This document shows positions 1-7,166 of a stretch of 21,487 bases of DNA, piece by piece. Positions within the stretch are counted from its first letter, which is position 1. Each line of letters starts with the position of its first letter. The translations under genes and the position numbers were made by a program. Under the pieces are notes generated by a model. The model was not told the origin of the DNA. It worked only from the letters and a program-made list of their open reading frames with translations, and ran no database searches. This DNA comes from an uncultured Lachnospiraceae bacterium (GTDB taxonomy: Bacteria > Bacillota > Clostridia > Lachnospirales > Lachnospiraceae): contig CAMWOK010000013.1 of the NCBI GenBank assembly GCA_947175845.1, positions 1 to 21,487 on the forward strand, given 5' to 3'.

Positions 1-7
1 AATTGGT

Positions 8-226
8 TATCGTGTCGGGTAGAGCATAGATCACAGAACAAGTCGCTATGAGAACAAAGGGTACAGATTATCGGATGGAGTACAGATCACAGAGCATGTC
101 GCTATGAGAACAGAGGGTGCAGATTATCGGATAGATTATAGAACAAGTCGCTATGAGAACAGAGGGTACAGATTATCGGATAGAGTACAGCGCACAGAAC
201 ATGTCGCTTTGAGAACAGGAGGTTTG
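8..226. repeat. Tandem repeat of ~56 bp, four copies, ending in the kinase ribosome binding site
   Basis: The core GTCGCTATGAGAACA starts at 42, 98 and 147 and recurs with one change at 203, so the spacings are 56, 49 and 56 bp. The 49 bp unit has lost about 7 bp around the ACAGATC segment. Other repeated parts are GTACAGATTATCGGAT and CAGAACAWGTCGCT. A degenerate partial copy lies at about 8-41. In the last copy the GAACAGAGGGT segment has become GAACAGGAGGT, which is the ribosome binding site of the kinase starting at 228. The period is not a multiple of three, so this is not a protein repeat. The function is unknown. Confidence 0.85.
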
Positions 227-227
227 G

Positions 228-1277
228 ATGAAAGATTTCAGGGCATATATCCGGGAGAACAACAGATGGTTTGCGGGGATGCTGTTTCTTGTGCTGGTGA
301 TGACGGCGACAATGCTCCTGAACGGGATACCTTTTTGGGAGATCGGTTATGGAATGCTTTTGTGTCTGTCTGTCATCACAGTACTGACGCTTGCCGGATA
401 TGGAAAATATCGTAAAGGTCTGCTGCAGATAAGAAAGATGCAGAAGAATATCGGAGTGGCGCTGGGCGAGATGCGTGCACCGGAATATCTGTATGAGCGG
501 CAGTATCAGGACTGCATCCGCATCCTTGCGCGGGAAAAGGACCGGATTGAGAATGAGATGCGTGCTCAGCAACAGGATCTCACGACCTATTATTCTATGT
601 GGGTGCATCAGATCAAGACGCCGATTGCCGCGCTGAAGCTCCTGATTGACGAGGAGATGAACGCATATCTGGACATGGAGGAGCTGGAAGAAAATGACAC
701 GCGTGTCATAAGTGTGCAGCAGAAGCAAAACGAGCTGTTTCGCATTGAACAGTACGTGGACATGGCGCTGCAGTACACGCGCCTTGGCGCGCAGACGAAC
801 GATTTTGTGTTTGAGAAGGTGCGGATGGACGACGTGATCAAACCGTCGATTCTCAAGTACGCGAAGCAGTTTATACAGAAACACCTTTGCCTGCAGTACA
901 CGCCGCAGGACATCGCGGCGGTCACGGACCAGAAGTGGCTGGGCTTCGTGCTTGACCAGCTGTTGTCCAACGCGGTCAAGTACACCAGGCAGGGCGGTGT
1001 GCAGATCTGTGCGTTCTGCTCGGAGGCAGGCGTGCATATCGTTGTGGAGGATACGGGCATCGGCATCAGCGCGCAGGACCTTCCGCGGGTCTGTGAAAAG
1101 GGCTATACGGGCTGCAATGGACATGTGAATCCGTATTCCACAGGGATAGGGCTGTATCTGTGCAAATCCATCCTGGACCGACTCGGGCACCCGTTTTACC
1201 TCACCTCACAGCAGGGGAAGGGAACGCGGGCGGAGGTTGTGATTGGCCAGTCTGCTTCCCGGCAGTTTTTATCATAG
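228..1277 (+). CDS. Intramembrane-sensing sensor histidine kinase, BceS-like
   Basis: This 349-residue membrane kinase has two helices near the N-terminus (about 14-31 and 38-57) with only a few residues between them and no sensor domain. That is the layout of BceS-type kinases, which sense cell-wall antibiotics through a partner ABC transporter (family knowledge). The phosphoacceptor box is WVHQIKTP with His127. The N box is LDQLLSNAVKYT with Asn248, followed by DTGIGI at 275-280 and TGIGLYLC at 305-312, so all ATP-binding motifs are present and it should be active. The start is fixed by AGGAGG seven bases upstream of ATG 228, inside the last tandem repeat. A cognate response regulator probably lies upstream, outside the window. 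No BceAB transporter follows here. The last 6 bp overlap the convergent XRE gene. The signal sensed is unknown. Confidence 0.9.
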   Translation: MKDFRAYIRENNRWFAGMLFLVLVMTATMLLNGIPFWEIGYGMLLCLSVITVLTLAGYGKYRKGLLQIRKMQKNIGVALGEMRAPEYLYERQYQDCIRILAREKDRIENEMRAQQQDLTTYYSMWVHQIKTPIAALKLLIDEEMNAYLDMEELEENDTRVISVQQKQNELFRIEQYVDMALQYTRLGAQTNDFVFEKVRMDDVIKPSILKYAKQFIQKHLCLQYTPQDIAAVTDQKWLGFVLDQLLSNAVKYTRQGGVQICAFCSEAGVHIVVEDTGIGISAQDLPRVCEKGYTGCNGHVNPYSTGIGLYLCKSILDRLGHPFYLTSQQGKGTRAEVVIGQSASRQFLS

Positions 1278-1490
1278 GATCTGGTCTGTGTCAGAGGGGA
1301 CGTACAGCACGATATCCTTGATCTGGCAGTCCAGAATCCGGCACAGGTCGTTGAGCGTCTTGGTGGATACATCCCGGTTGTGTTTTAAACGGTGGAGTGT
1401 GCTGCTTGACATATGGTGCTTGTTGGTGAGGGAATACCAGCTTTCATTTGATTTCTTCAGCGTTTCCCAAAACGGGGAGTAGACAATCAT
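1272..1490 (-). CDS. Small XRE/Cro-type helix-turn-helix regulator
   Basis: This is a 72-residue protein that is essentially one Cro/CI-type helix-turn-helix domain. SWYSLTNKHHMSSSTLHRLK gives the turn and recognition helices, and VSTKTLNDLCRILDCQIKDI is the conserved helix 4-5 region of short XRE proteins. It therefore probably binds DNA as a dimer. The start ATG has AAAAGGAGAA upstream. It overlaps the kinase 3' end by 6 bp, tail to tail, and is divergent from the gene at 1634. The AT-rich gap between them carries repeated GAATAT half-sites, a plausible target for this protein. No effector domain is present. A toxin-antitoxin antitoxin is possible but no toxin partner is evident. Confidence 0.8.
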   Translation of the reverse strand: MIVYSPFWETLKKSNESWYSLTNKHHMSSSTLHRLKHNRDVSTKTLNDLCRILDCQIKDIVLYVPSDTDQIL

Positions 1491-1526
1491 ACCGCAGTTC
1501 TCCTTTTCTCGTTAGTATTTAACTTT

Positions 1527-1577
1527 AGAATAAAATATATTCTGATACTTGAATATCTTCGGAAAAAAGAATATACT
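1527..1577 (+). promoter_or_regulatory. Promoter with overlapping GAATAT half-sites
   Basis: TTGAAT at 1549-1554 and TATACT at 1572-1577 are separated by 17 bp and point towards the gene at 1634. AGAATA (1527-1532) faces TATTCT (1538-1543) as an inverted repeat. Further GAATAT copies at 1551 and 1569 overlap the -35 and -10 boxes. An XRE protein is encoded next door, so these may be its operators; that link is inference. Confidence 0.55.
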
Positions 1578-1633
1578 TAATAGACATGGGAATAGGCTGT
1601 GCGCGGTATCATGGAAATAGAGGAGGAGCTTCA

Positions 1634-1999
1634 ATGGAAGAAATCAATTATATTACAGATGCGGAAAGAGAGAACTGTCAGAGGGTTGCGGATGCGTTTG
1701 CGGAGCTGTATGAGATGGCGGATGTCGTCGTGGCGGACGCCGGAAAGTACGGGTTTGTAAAGCTGCAGTACTACATGCAGCCGCAGGGTTTTGAGGTGAT
1801 ATCAACCTACACGGACAGCGAGGAACTGTTTGAGGACCTGTGGCAGGACTGGTTTGAGGAGCAGATGATTTCGCAGGTGCTCGGGACGCCTTTTGAGGAA
1901 CTCGATTACGATGAAATCTTCGCGCGGCTGTCCGCCGAGAAGCAGGATGAAATCATGGCTCAAAAACAGTATTTCAGAGAGAAAGCAAACGCTGTGTAG
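1634..1999 (+). CDS. Small acidic protein of unknown function
   Basis: This is a 121-residue soluble protein with no signal peptide or membrane segment. I chose the ATG at 1634 because AGAGGAGGAG lies just upstream at good spacing; the in-frame ATG at 1586 has no ribosome binding site. The sequence is rich in Glu and Asp (for example FEDLWQDWFEEQM and TPFEELDYDEIFARLS) and aromatic residues, and has helical character at both ends. I do not recognise a family. It is expressed from its own promoter at 1549-1577, probably under control of the divergent XRE regulator, and is followed by a hairpin at 2002-2040, so it is likely a single-gene transcript. Confidence 0.75.
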   Translation: MEEINYITDAERENCQRVADAFAELYEMADVVVADAGKYGFVKLQYYMQPQGFEVISTYTDSEELFEDLWQDWFEEQMISQVLGTPFEELDYDEIFARLSAEKQDEIMAQKQYFREKANAV

Positions 2000-2001
2000 A
2001 C

Positions 2002-2040
2002 ACACCCCGGGCAGACGAGAATAAAGTCTGACCGGGGTGT
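2002..2040 (+). terminator. Hairpin, probable terminator
   Basis: ACACCCCGG (2002-2010) pairs with CCGGGGTGT (2032-2040), and CAGAC (2012-2016) continues the stem with GTCTG (2026-2030) across one G-A mismatch. The following bases TGTGGTTGT are only moderately T-rich, so it may be a weak terminator or an mRNA 3' stabiliser. Confidence 0.55.
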
Positions 2041-2068
2041 TGTGGTTGTAACTTCGACCGGAGATCCG

Positions 2069-2097
2069 TTGACAATTATACGAAAATACGCTACTTT
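2069..2097 (+). promoter_or_regulatory. Predicted promoter for the anchored protein gene
   Basis: A perfect TTGACA at 2069-2074 is followed after 17 bp by TACTTT at 2092-2097, about 80 bp before the start codon at 2179. The -10 box is a modest match. Confidence 0.5.
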
Positions 2098-2178
2098 TAA
2101 TATATCAACACAAATCTTTCTCCTGTGAATGCGCTTTGCAGGAAAGAACGCCCGCCGCTGTGGGCAGGAGGGATCGCC

Positions 2179-2919
2179 ATGAAAAAATTTATCATGTTTG
2201 CAGTTTTTGCCATATTGCTTCCAGCCTTGATGCTCTCCACTGCGTTGCTTGCATATCTGCACTTTTTTGCATCCAACGACAAAAATCCTGCAGGGGAGTG
2301 GACCGCAAGCCTCGACATGACAGAACAGGCTGCTGTCACGGCACTTGGCTGGCTGCAGGACGTGGAGGCAGCCTCTGTCTCCATGCAGGATATGGAGGCT
2401 CATATGCAGGGGCTGACGATCCGTGTGAACCTGGACTTTGTGCAGACTGCAAAAGAGGAGGGGACTTTTTCGTGCAGTGTTTTGCCCGAGAGTTATGAGA
2501 CCTGCAGACAGGCGGCATACGAGGGATTTGCTGCGGCTTTTCGGGAGGTTGTCGCACAGCGGCTTCGCATGGCAGGCTATGCGGGAGGCATGGACGAGGA
2601 AGCGATCGAAGCGCTCGTTGCAAAGACATTTGGGATGTCCACGGTCGAGTACCTGATGTTCTGCGTGCCGGACCTTCTGCCCGCGCTTGAGAAGCTGCAG
2701 GCACAGTATGACGGCGGCGGTTCTTATCAGGCGGCAGAGGGCACGCTCACCCGGCAGTTTGTGGACGGCAGCGGCCAGCTGACTGACACCAGGGTGGAGC
2801 GCTATATCCGAAAGGACGCCACGCTGGTTCTGACAGAGGAGAGCGGCACGGATTTCAGGGGTTACTTTTCCGACCACTATCCGGTGATATACACTTTGCG
2901 GCAGTCTGCGGATCAATGA
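2179..2919 (+). CDS. Membrane-anchored extracytoplasmic protein of unknown function
   Basis: The protein has 246 residues. The ATG at 2179 was chosen because AGGAGGGA lies 5-6 bases upstream and the protein then begins with a clean signal anchor: MKK, then a hydrophobic stretch to about residue 28. The longer frame from 2125 would put a hydrophilic tail before it. There is no lipobox Cys, so the segment is probably an uncleaved N-terminal anchor with the rest outside the cell. The body has two parts: about 40-155, with AlaGlu-rich helices, and about 185-246, beta-rich with VERYIRKDATLVLTEE and a YPVIYTLR end. I recognise no catalytic motif. It lies 92 bp ahead of a D-Ala-D-Ala carboxypeptidase gene with no clear terminator between, so co-transcription and a cell-envelope role are plausible inferences. 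Confidence 0.75.
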   Translation: MKKFIMFAVFAILLPALMLSTALLAYLHFFASNDKNPAGEWTASLDMTEQAAVTALGWLQDVEAASVSMQDMEAHMQGLTIRVNLDFVQTAKEEGTFSCSVLPESYETCRQAAYEGFAAAFREVVAQRLRMAGYAGGMDEEAIEALVAKTFGMSTVEYLMFCVPDLLPALEKLQAQYDGGGSYQAAEGTLTRQFVDGSGQLTDTRVERYIRKDATLVLTEESGTDFRGYFSDHYPVIYTLRQSADQ

Positions 2920-3011
2920 GTTGTCCTAAAGGATTTTCCGGCAAACATCAGCGCACAAATGAGTTTTTTGCGCATTTTGCAGGAGAAGCGTGCGTTTAGA
3001 AGGGAGATTGT

Positions 3012-4460
3012 ATGAAGAGCATTTTCAAGAAAATAGAATCCTTTGTTCTGGCGGTGATCGTGGTGTGCGCCATCCTGCCGTTTCAGGCGGATGCCAGCTA
3101 TGAAATCCCCGGAGTCTGTCAGGTGCAGACGGACGTCGGCATTGCGGGCGTGGTAAAAACGTTGGATTACAGCTATGAGAACAACACTTACCTCTCCCTG
3201 CGGGATGTCGCCATGTTGCTTGGCGGCACAGGCAAAGCCTTCTCGCTGGATATCACAAAAAATGCGGTGGCACTGAATACAGGGGGCGCCTACGTGCCGG
3301 TTGGAAGCGAGAATATCCCGTGGGAGGACAGCCAGAATCCCGATATCGCCCTCAGGCGCAATGAATTTACAGTCAACGGTCAGAAGGTGTATTACTACAC
3401 GCTGATTATGGCGCTGCCTTCCGGCGGTTACGACTGCTTTATGATGGCGGCGGATCTGGCGATGATTCTGGATGTGGATATCCGTGTTCCCGGTTCAGGG
3501 ATTGTGCAGATCAACACGCAGGCGCCGTTTGAGATTGTCCCGGCGGCGCTGGAGCAGGCGGGCTATTTCTACGGAGTCAACGGCGTGCTGGTGGGGGATG
3601 CCACCACAGGTGAAATCTATTATCAGTATCAGTCTGACACGGCATATCCCATCGCCAGCACATCCAAGCTGATGACCTGCCTTCTGACAATGGATGCCAT
3701 CTCGGCGGGGCAGATTTCCCTGGAACAGACCGTCACCGTCTCGGAGGCGGTCCGGGCGCTCTCCGCGTCCGCCGACGGAGTGATTTCCTTTGAGGCAGGG
3801 CAGCAGATCACCGTGCAGGAGCTTCTCATTGGTGCCCTTCTGCCCTCCAGCAACGAGTGTGCATTGTGTCTGGCGGAGACGATTGCCGGCTCGGAGGCTG
3901 CGTTTGTCCAGTTGATGAATCAGAAGGCGCAGGAGCTGGGACTTTCCCAAGCGTATTTTTACAACAGTCACGGCCTTCCCTCCTTCTCGGAGGATCCGGT
4001 TCCTGCGAAGCGCCAGAACCGCATGAGCGCGGATGATATGTTTCGTATGGTGTCCCACCTGCTACGGGTGTATCCGCAGGTCAGAGAGATCACTTCCCTG
4101 CAGGAGGCAACGCTGCCGTCCCTCGCGCTGGAAGTGCGCAACTCGAATCCGCTTCTGCGCAATATGCCGGAAGTCACGGGCTTAAAAACCGGCACAACCA
4201 ACAAATCCGGCGCCTGTCTGGTCACGTCTCTCGCCGCAGACGACGGGACAATGGCACATGATCTGGTCGTCGTCGTGCTGGGCACAGAGGATTCCATAGA
4301 GCGCGGGCGCGTCTCGGGACTGCTGGCCAGATATGCGCTCTCGGCTTTTCATACCGGCAGAGCTGAATTGGAACATGACACAGCTGCCCAGGTACTGCCC
4401 ACAAATGCGAATGCGGCGGTGGACTGGATCCTGCGGACCGCACAAAAGGGAAAGGAGTAA
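3012..4460 (+). CDS. D-alanyl-D-alanine carboxypeptidase (S11) with N-terminal stalk-like domain
   Basis: A 482-residue secreted penicillin-binding hydrolase that trims the terminal D-Ala from peptidoglycan stem peptides (family role). The signal peptide is MKSIFKKIESFVLAVIVVCA onward, with likely cleavage after ADA near residue 28. Residues about 38-165 resemble the copper-amine-oxidase N-terminal stalk domain (YLSLRDVAMLLG). The peptidase domain starts near 185. The catalytic motifs are Ser216-Thr-Ser-Lys219 in PIASTSKLMT, Ser279-Ser-Asn281, and Lys392-Thr-Gly394 in TGLKTGTTNKSG, so it should be active. The start follows AGAAGGGAG. It lacks the usual PBP5 C-terminal domain and stops in RTAQKGKE at a homopolymer-rich spot. 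A transglutaminase-like domain continues immediately in another frame, which suggests a broken longer protein. The exact substrate is not provable from sequence. Confidence 0.88.
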   Translation: MKSIFKKIESFVLAVIVVCAILPFQADASYEIPGVCQVQTDVGIAGVVKTLDYSYENNTYLSLRDVAMLLGGTGKAFSLDITKNAVALNTGGAYVPVGSENIPWEDSQNPDIALRRNEFTVNGQKVYYYTLIMALPSGGYDCFMMAADLAMILDVDIRVPGSGIVQINTQAPFEIVPAALEQAGYFYGVNGVLVGDATTGEIYYQYQSDTAYPIASTSKLMTCLLTMDAISAGQISLEQTVTVSEAVRALSASADGVISFEAGQQITVQELLIGALLPSSNECALCLAETIAGSEAAFVQLMNQKAQELGLSQAYFYNSHGLPSFSEDPVPAKRQNRMSADDMFRMVSHLLRVYPQVREITSLQEATLPSLALEVRNSNPLLRNMPEVTGLKTGTTNKSGACLVTSLAADDGTMAHDLVVVVLGTEDSIERGRVSGLLARYALSAFHTGRAELEHDTAAQVLPTNANAAVDWILRTAQKGKE

Positions 4461-5052
4461 TGCCGAGCAGTCCTTTGACTATGCGCGATACGCGGCAGAA
4501 AATCCAGATGTAGCCGCATATTACGGAGTCGATCCAAGCGCACTTTATCAGCATTATATGACGATCGGGATCCTGGAAGGCCGGACAGCTTATCCGACTG
4601 ATAAAAATACCGAAGCGATCGTTAAGATCTATGATCTGGCAGAGAACATCACAAGAGACTGCACGACTGACAGCCAGCGGATCAACGCTGTCCATGACTG
4701 GATGGTTCGCAACATCGCATACGACTACGACAATTACCTTGCAGACACCATCCCACATCGTTCTTACTATCAGGAAGGGGCTATCCTGTATGGGACAGCC
4801 GTTTGCAGCGGATATGCTAGGACATTCTGCTCTTTTATGGATGTGCTCGGGATCGAATGCGAATACGTGAGAGGACAGGGAAACGGCGGTGGTCATGCAT
4901 GGAACCGTGTCCTGCTCAACGGCCGATGGCTCTACATCGATGTTACCTGGGACGATCCTGTGCCGGATCGCGGACCGAACGCACCGATCCGTTACACCTA
5001 TTATCTGGTGGAGGATCCGACATTTGGCGGGACACATGTGCCGGAGGAGTGA
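4333..5052 (+). CDS. Transglutaminase-like domain, probably the frameshifted C-terminal part of the preceding protein
   Basis: The open frame has its first ATG at 4333, but up to about 4458 it only re-reads the carboxypeptidase gene in the wrong frame; protein-like sequence begins near 4459. First comes a short module (FDYARYAAENPDVAAYYG to GILEGR) of a type I associate with clostridial wall proteins. A transglutaminase/protease-like fold follows, with Cys in GTAVCSGYARTF (about residue 158), His in GGHAWNRV (188) and Asp in LYIDVTWD (203), the usual Cys-His-Asp triad. No start codon lies at a proper distance from AAAGGAG at 4451-4457, and the ATG at 4460 is in a different frame. There is no signal peptide, which is odd for this class. 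Removing one base around AAAAGGGAAAGG (4444-4455) would fuse it to the carboxypeptidase. It could be a pseudogene half, a sequencing error, or a frameshift-made product. Confidence 0.65.
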   Translation: MRSRLFIPAELNWNMTQLPRYCPQMRMRRWTGSCGPHKRERSNAEQSFDYARYAAENPDVAAYYGVDPSALYQHYMTIGILEGRTAYPTDKNTEAIVKIYDLAENITRDCTTDSQRINAVHDWMVRNIAYDYDNYLADTIPHRSYYQEGAILYGTAVCSGYARTFCSFMDVLGIECEYVRGQGNGGGHAWNRVLLNGRWLYIDVTWDDPVPDRGPNAPIRYTYYLVEDPTFGGTHVPEE

Positions 5053-5087
5053 AAAATCGGATACCGTTGCCCCAAAATCTATGTAAC

Positions 5088-5117
5088 AAGGCCAGCTCTT
5101 TATGGAGCTGGCCTTTT
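5088..5117. terminator. Rho-independent terminator
   Basis: AAGGCCAGCTC (5088-5098) pairs perfectly with GAGCTGGCCTT (5105-5115) around a 6-base loop, followed by TTTTA on the plus strand. It ends the carboxypeptidase/transglutaminase transcript and lies where the convergent cyclophilin transcript also ends. Confidence 0.85.
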
Positions 5118-5140
5118 ATGCTTACACAATACTACTTATC

Positions 5141-5164
5141 GGAGAAACTCCTTAGAGTTTCTCC
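5141..5164 (-). terminator. Perfect hairpin across the cyclophilin stop codon
   Basis: GGAGAAACTC (5141-5150) and GAGTTTCTCC (5155-5164) form a 10 bp stem with a 4-base loop. The cyclophilin stop codon (5152-5154) sits in the loop. The minus-strand tail is T-poor, so it may work as a 3' stabiliser alongside the stronger terminator at 5088-5117. Confidence 0.5.
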
Positions 5165-5673
5165 GGTTCGGGATAGTCCACACCAAACGTATCGACCGTG
5201 ACGCTCTTCATTATCTGATCTTCGAGCGGCCTGTCGGAGTAATCGGTGATTGTGGTCGCGATCTTGTTCACGACATCCATGCCTTCAATCACTTTCCCAA
5301 ACGCCGCGTAACCGCCGTCAAGGTGCGGGCTTGTCTTGTGCATGATGAAAAACTGGCTTCCGGCGGAGTCGGGCATCATGCTTCTTGCCATGGAGAGCAC
5401 GCCGGGCTTGTGTTTCAGGTTGTTCTCAAAGCCGTTCTGCGCAAATTCCCCGGCGATCGCGTATCCCGGCCCCCCGGTTCCGGTTCCCTCTGGACATCCG
5501 CCCTGTATCATAAAGCCGTTGATAACCCTGTGGAAAGTCAGGCCGTTGTAGAAGCCCTTCGTGACCAGGCTGATAAAATTGTTGACGGTGTTGGGGGCTG
5601 TCTCAGGATAAAGTTCTGCCCGAATGACGTCGCCGCTGTTCATTTCGATGGTGATAACTGGATTTTGTGCCAT
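5152..5673 (-). CDS. Cyclophilin-type peptidyl-prolyl cis-trans isomerase
   Basis: A 173-residue cytoplasmic cyclophilin, the usual single-domain length, that isomerises Xaa-Pro bonds to help proteins fold. The start MAQNPVITIEM is set by AAAGGAG about 11 bases upstream; the longer frame to 5745 adds a tail not typical of the family. The active-site segments are visible: FHRVINGFMIQGG (Arg49, the catalytic arginine equivalent), GSQFFIM (Gln107, Phe108) and HLDGGYAAFGKV. No signal peptide or lipobox is present. It is a single gene on the minus strand, convergent with the transglutaminase region. A TATAAT-like box lies at 5734-5739 but without a good -35 box. Confidence 0.95.
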   Translation of the reverse strand: MAQNPVITIEMNSGDVIRAELYPETAPNTVNNFISLVTKGFYNGLTFHRVINGFMIQGGCPEGTGTGGPGYAIAGEFAQNGFENNLKHKPGVLSMARSMMPDSAGSQFFIMHKTSPHLDGGYAAFGKVIEGMDVVNKIATTITDYSDRPLEDQIMKSVTVDTFGVDYPEPEKL

Positions 5674-5733
5674 AATAACATTGTCTCCTTTGATATTTTT
5701 TACATTTTTCCGCGTTTGGAATAACATTGACCT

Positions 5734-5739
5734 ATTATA
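5734..5739 (-). promoter_or_regulatory. Possible -10 box of the cyclophilin gene
   Basis: ATTATA on the plus strand reads TATAAT on the minus strand, about 60 bp before the cyclophilin start. I see no convincing -35 box at 16-18 bp. Confidence 0.35.
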
Positions 5740-5781
5740 CAACAAATCAGAAAAAATTGGTAGTATGAAATATTGCAGCGG

Positions 5782-6486
5782 TCAGTTCGCTGCCTCCAGC
5801 GCCGCAACATAGCGCGCTATCTCGCCGGCGGCGTCTGTGACAAAGCGGTCAAGCTCCTGTCTGGAGAGATAGGTTTCGCGCTCCACGACGTTTGCGGCGC
5901 CGTCCGCATAGAAGTCCAGGATGAAGCGCCTGCGCTCCGCAAAGGCAGTCTCTGAGAAAAAGTCCAGGTACGTGTTTCTGACGTCGGGATTGTCGCGGTA
6001 GATGCGAAATGCCTCGAAGGCAGGATGCGCCCTGAGATACATAAAGTCGAGGTCGTACCAGTCGCGCTTGATCGTCTGCCAGAACAGACTGCAGTCAGAT
6101 TCAAACAGTGCGCGCTGCTGTTCCTTCGCAGGCAGGACTATGTCCCGTGCCCAGATTTTGTCCGTGATCAGGTGTGTGAGGTAGCCGAGATAGAAGGCAT
6201 AGTCCTTCGCGGTGCAGGATGCGCGCTGTTCGGGCGTAAAATACTGGTCGATAAACCTGTCTTCGTGGATCACCTTGATCCCATCCGCATCCAGGGTGCG
6301 GAAATGAGAGAGCTCCGCGTCGGGCAAAAAGCCGGTGCCGTCCGCGTTGGGGACGCCGCTGTCCGGCGCAATATTTCCCAGAATAAATGTGTCCTTTTGT
6401 TCGATATGCAGTTTTTGACAGAGCTGCTGTGCAACCCGCAAGTGAATGATCCATGAGGCCATACGTTGTACCACGTTCCTTTCCAT
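5782..6486 (-). CDS. Zinc-dependent phospholipase C-like protein
   Basis: A 234-residue protein resembling the bacterial zinc-dependent phospholipase C family, usually annotated as a hydrolase in clostridia. Typical features are MASWIIHLRVA with an early His, FILGNIAPDSGVPN with an Asp, SHFRT, and the helix YLGYLTHLITDKIW with a His and Asp. These would form the metal site; substrate and activity are unproven and no secretion signal is seen. The frame opens at 6486, but family members usually begin at MASWI, which is Met9 here (6462). Neither start has a strong ribosome binding site at good spacing, so the start is uncertain by 24 bp. It lies 37 bp downstream of the 6955 gene on the same strand and is probably co-transcribed. 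Confidence 0.75.
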   Translation of the reverse strand: MERNVVQRMASWIIHLRVAQQLCQKLHIEQKDTFILGNIAPDSGVPNADGTGFLPDAELSHFRTLDADGIKVIHEDRFIDQYFTPEQRASCTAKDYAFYLGYLTHLITDKIWARDIVLPAKEQQRALFESDCSLFWQTIKRDWYDLDFMYLRAHPAFEAFRIYRDNPDVRNTYLDFFSETAFAERRRFILDFYADGAANVVERETYLSRQELDRFVTDAAGEIARYVAALEAAN

Positions 6487-6523
6487 TGTAACAGTTCAGC
6501 CTTCAACTTCCTGTTCTGTTTTT

Positions 6524-6955
6524 TTACATCCGCTCCACATAGGATGCGACGTCCGCCCAGGAGGAAAACGCCGGCTCACATCCCAGGTCGACATTGTCTT
6601 GCGGGTAATCTGAATATTCGCGAAATTCCCGGATGCATTTCCCGTCCTTGATGTGGAGAAACTCTGCCGAGCAGGTGTCGTCGCTGAAATAGCCAAAAAT
6701 CAGCTCCCGTCCCTTGGCAATGTCAATCATTTCCGCTGTATCGACAAACTCAAAATAATTGTTCGAGAAGTCCTCGAACCGAAAGAAAGTTTCTGTGTCG
6801 TCCGCCGCGCAGTAATAGAAGGTATCGCCGTGCGATACAAGATTATAGCCATTTAATACAGGGTCCTTCTGCCAGTTTCCGGCAATTTGCGCCGCCTCCC
6901 GAAACCACGCCATTGGCTCTTCAATATTTTTCTTTTCAATCAACAATACAGACAT
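6524..6955 (-). CDS. Hypothetical soluble protein
   Basis: A 143-residue acidic, aromatic-rich protein without a signal peptide or membrane segment. The start MSVLLIEKKN is chosen because AAAGGAG lies 8 bases upstream; the frame itself opens 30 bp earlier. It contains NNYFEFVDTAEMIDIAKGRE and a C-terminal PAFSSWADVASYVERM helix. The overall pattern (WFREAA, DTFYYCAADD, FGYFSD) recalls small single-domain proteins of the SMI1/KNR4-like immunity type, but I cannot establish that and would call it unknown. It is the first gene of a two-gene minus-strand unit with the phospholipase-like gene and is divergent from ispE. Confidence 0.65.
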   Translation of the reverse strand: MSVLLIEKKNIEEPMAWFREAAQIAGNWQKDPVLNGYNLVSHGDTFYYCAADDTETFFRFEDFSNNYFEFVDTAEMIDIAKGRELIFGYFSDDTCSAEFLHIKDGKCIREFREYSDYPQDNVDLGCEPAFSSWADVASYVERM

Positions 6956-7058
6956 AATACATGCTCCTTTCCGATCAATTAACAAGATCAGTATAACAGA
7001 ATTTCAATGAATAAGCGAGCAGATTATAGAAGGGGTTTTGTTTTTGCAATATCAGGCA

Positions 7059-7090
7059 CAAAAAGGCTGTGCTGCGTAAAAGCCTTTTTG
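7059..7090. terminator. Terminator-like hairpin in a divergent gap
   Basis: CAAAAAGGCT (7059-7068) and AGCCTTTTTG (7081-7090) form a perfect 10 bp inverted repeat with a 12-base loop and a T-run inside the 3' arm on either strand. No gene reads into it from either side today. Confidence 0.55.
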
Positions 7091-7137
7091 CGCTGTAAAT
7101 ATTGTGTTGCATACTGTGTTCTATCTTTGTTAAACTA

Positions 7138-7166
7138 TTGACGAACGGTGTTTTTTCTTATATACT
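7138..7166 (+). promoter_or_regulatory. Predicted ispE promoter
   Basis: TTGACG (7138-7143) and TATACT (7161-7166) are spaced by exactly 17 bp. Transcription would start near 7173, inside the inverted repeat TTGTATT (7166-7172) / AATACAA (7179-7185), which could be an operator or a 5' hairpin. Confidence 0.7.

Noticed and set aside
8..226. CRISPR array
   Set aside because: The units are contiguous, imperfect repeats with no unique spacers and no cas genes.
104..415. Plus-strand frame through the tandem repeats into the kinase
   Set aside because: It is out of frame with the kinase and its repeat units do not keep frame (56 and 49 bp), so it is a chance frame.
102..1190. Long open frames opposite the histidine kinase and several other genes (e.g. 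1960-2916, 7171-8187, 18444-19433)
   Set aside because: They mirror well-supported genes, lack ribosome binding sites and give Cys/His/Arg-rich translations without family motifs.
4440..4470. Programmed -1 ribosomal frameshift joining the two proteins
   Set aside because: Going from the carboxypeptidase frame to the transglutaminase frame needs +1 or -2, not -1, and no classic slippery heptamer in the right frame or downstream pseudoknot is evident.
4460..4513. ATG overlapping the carboxypeptidase stop as the transglutaminase start
   Set aside because: That ATG is in the third frame and reaches a stop after 17 codons.
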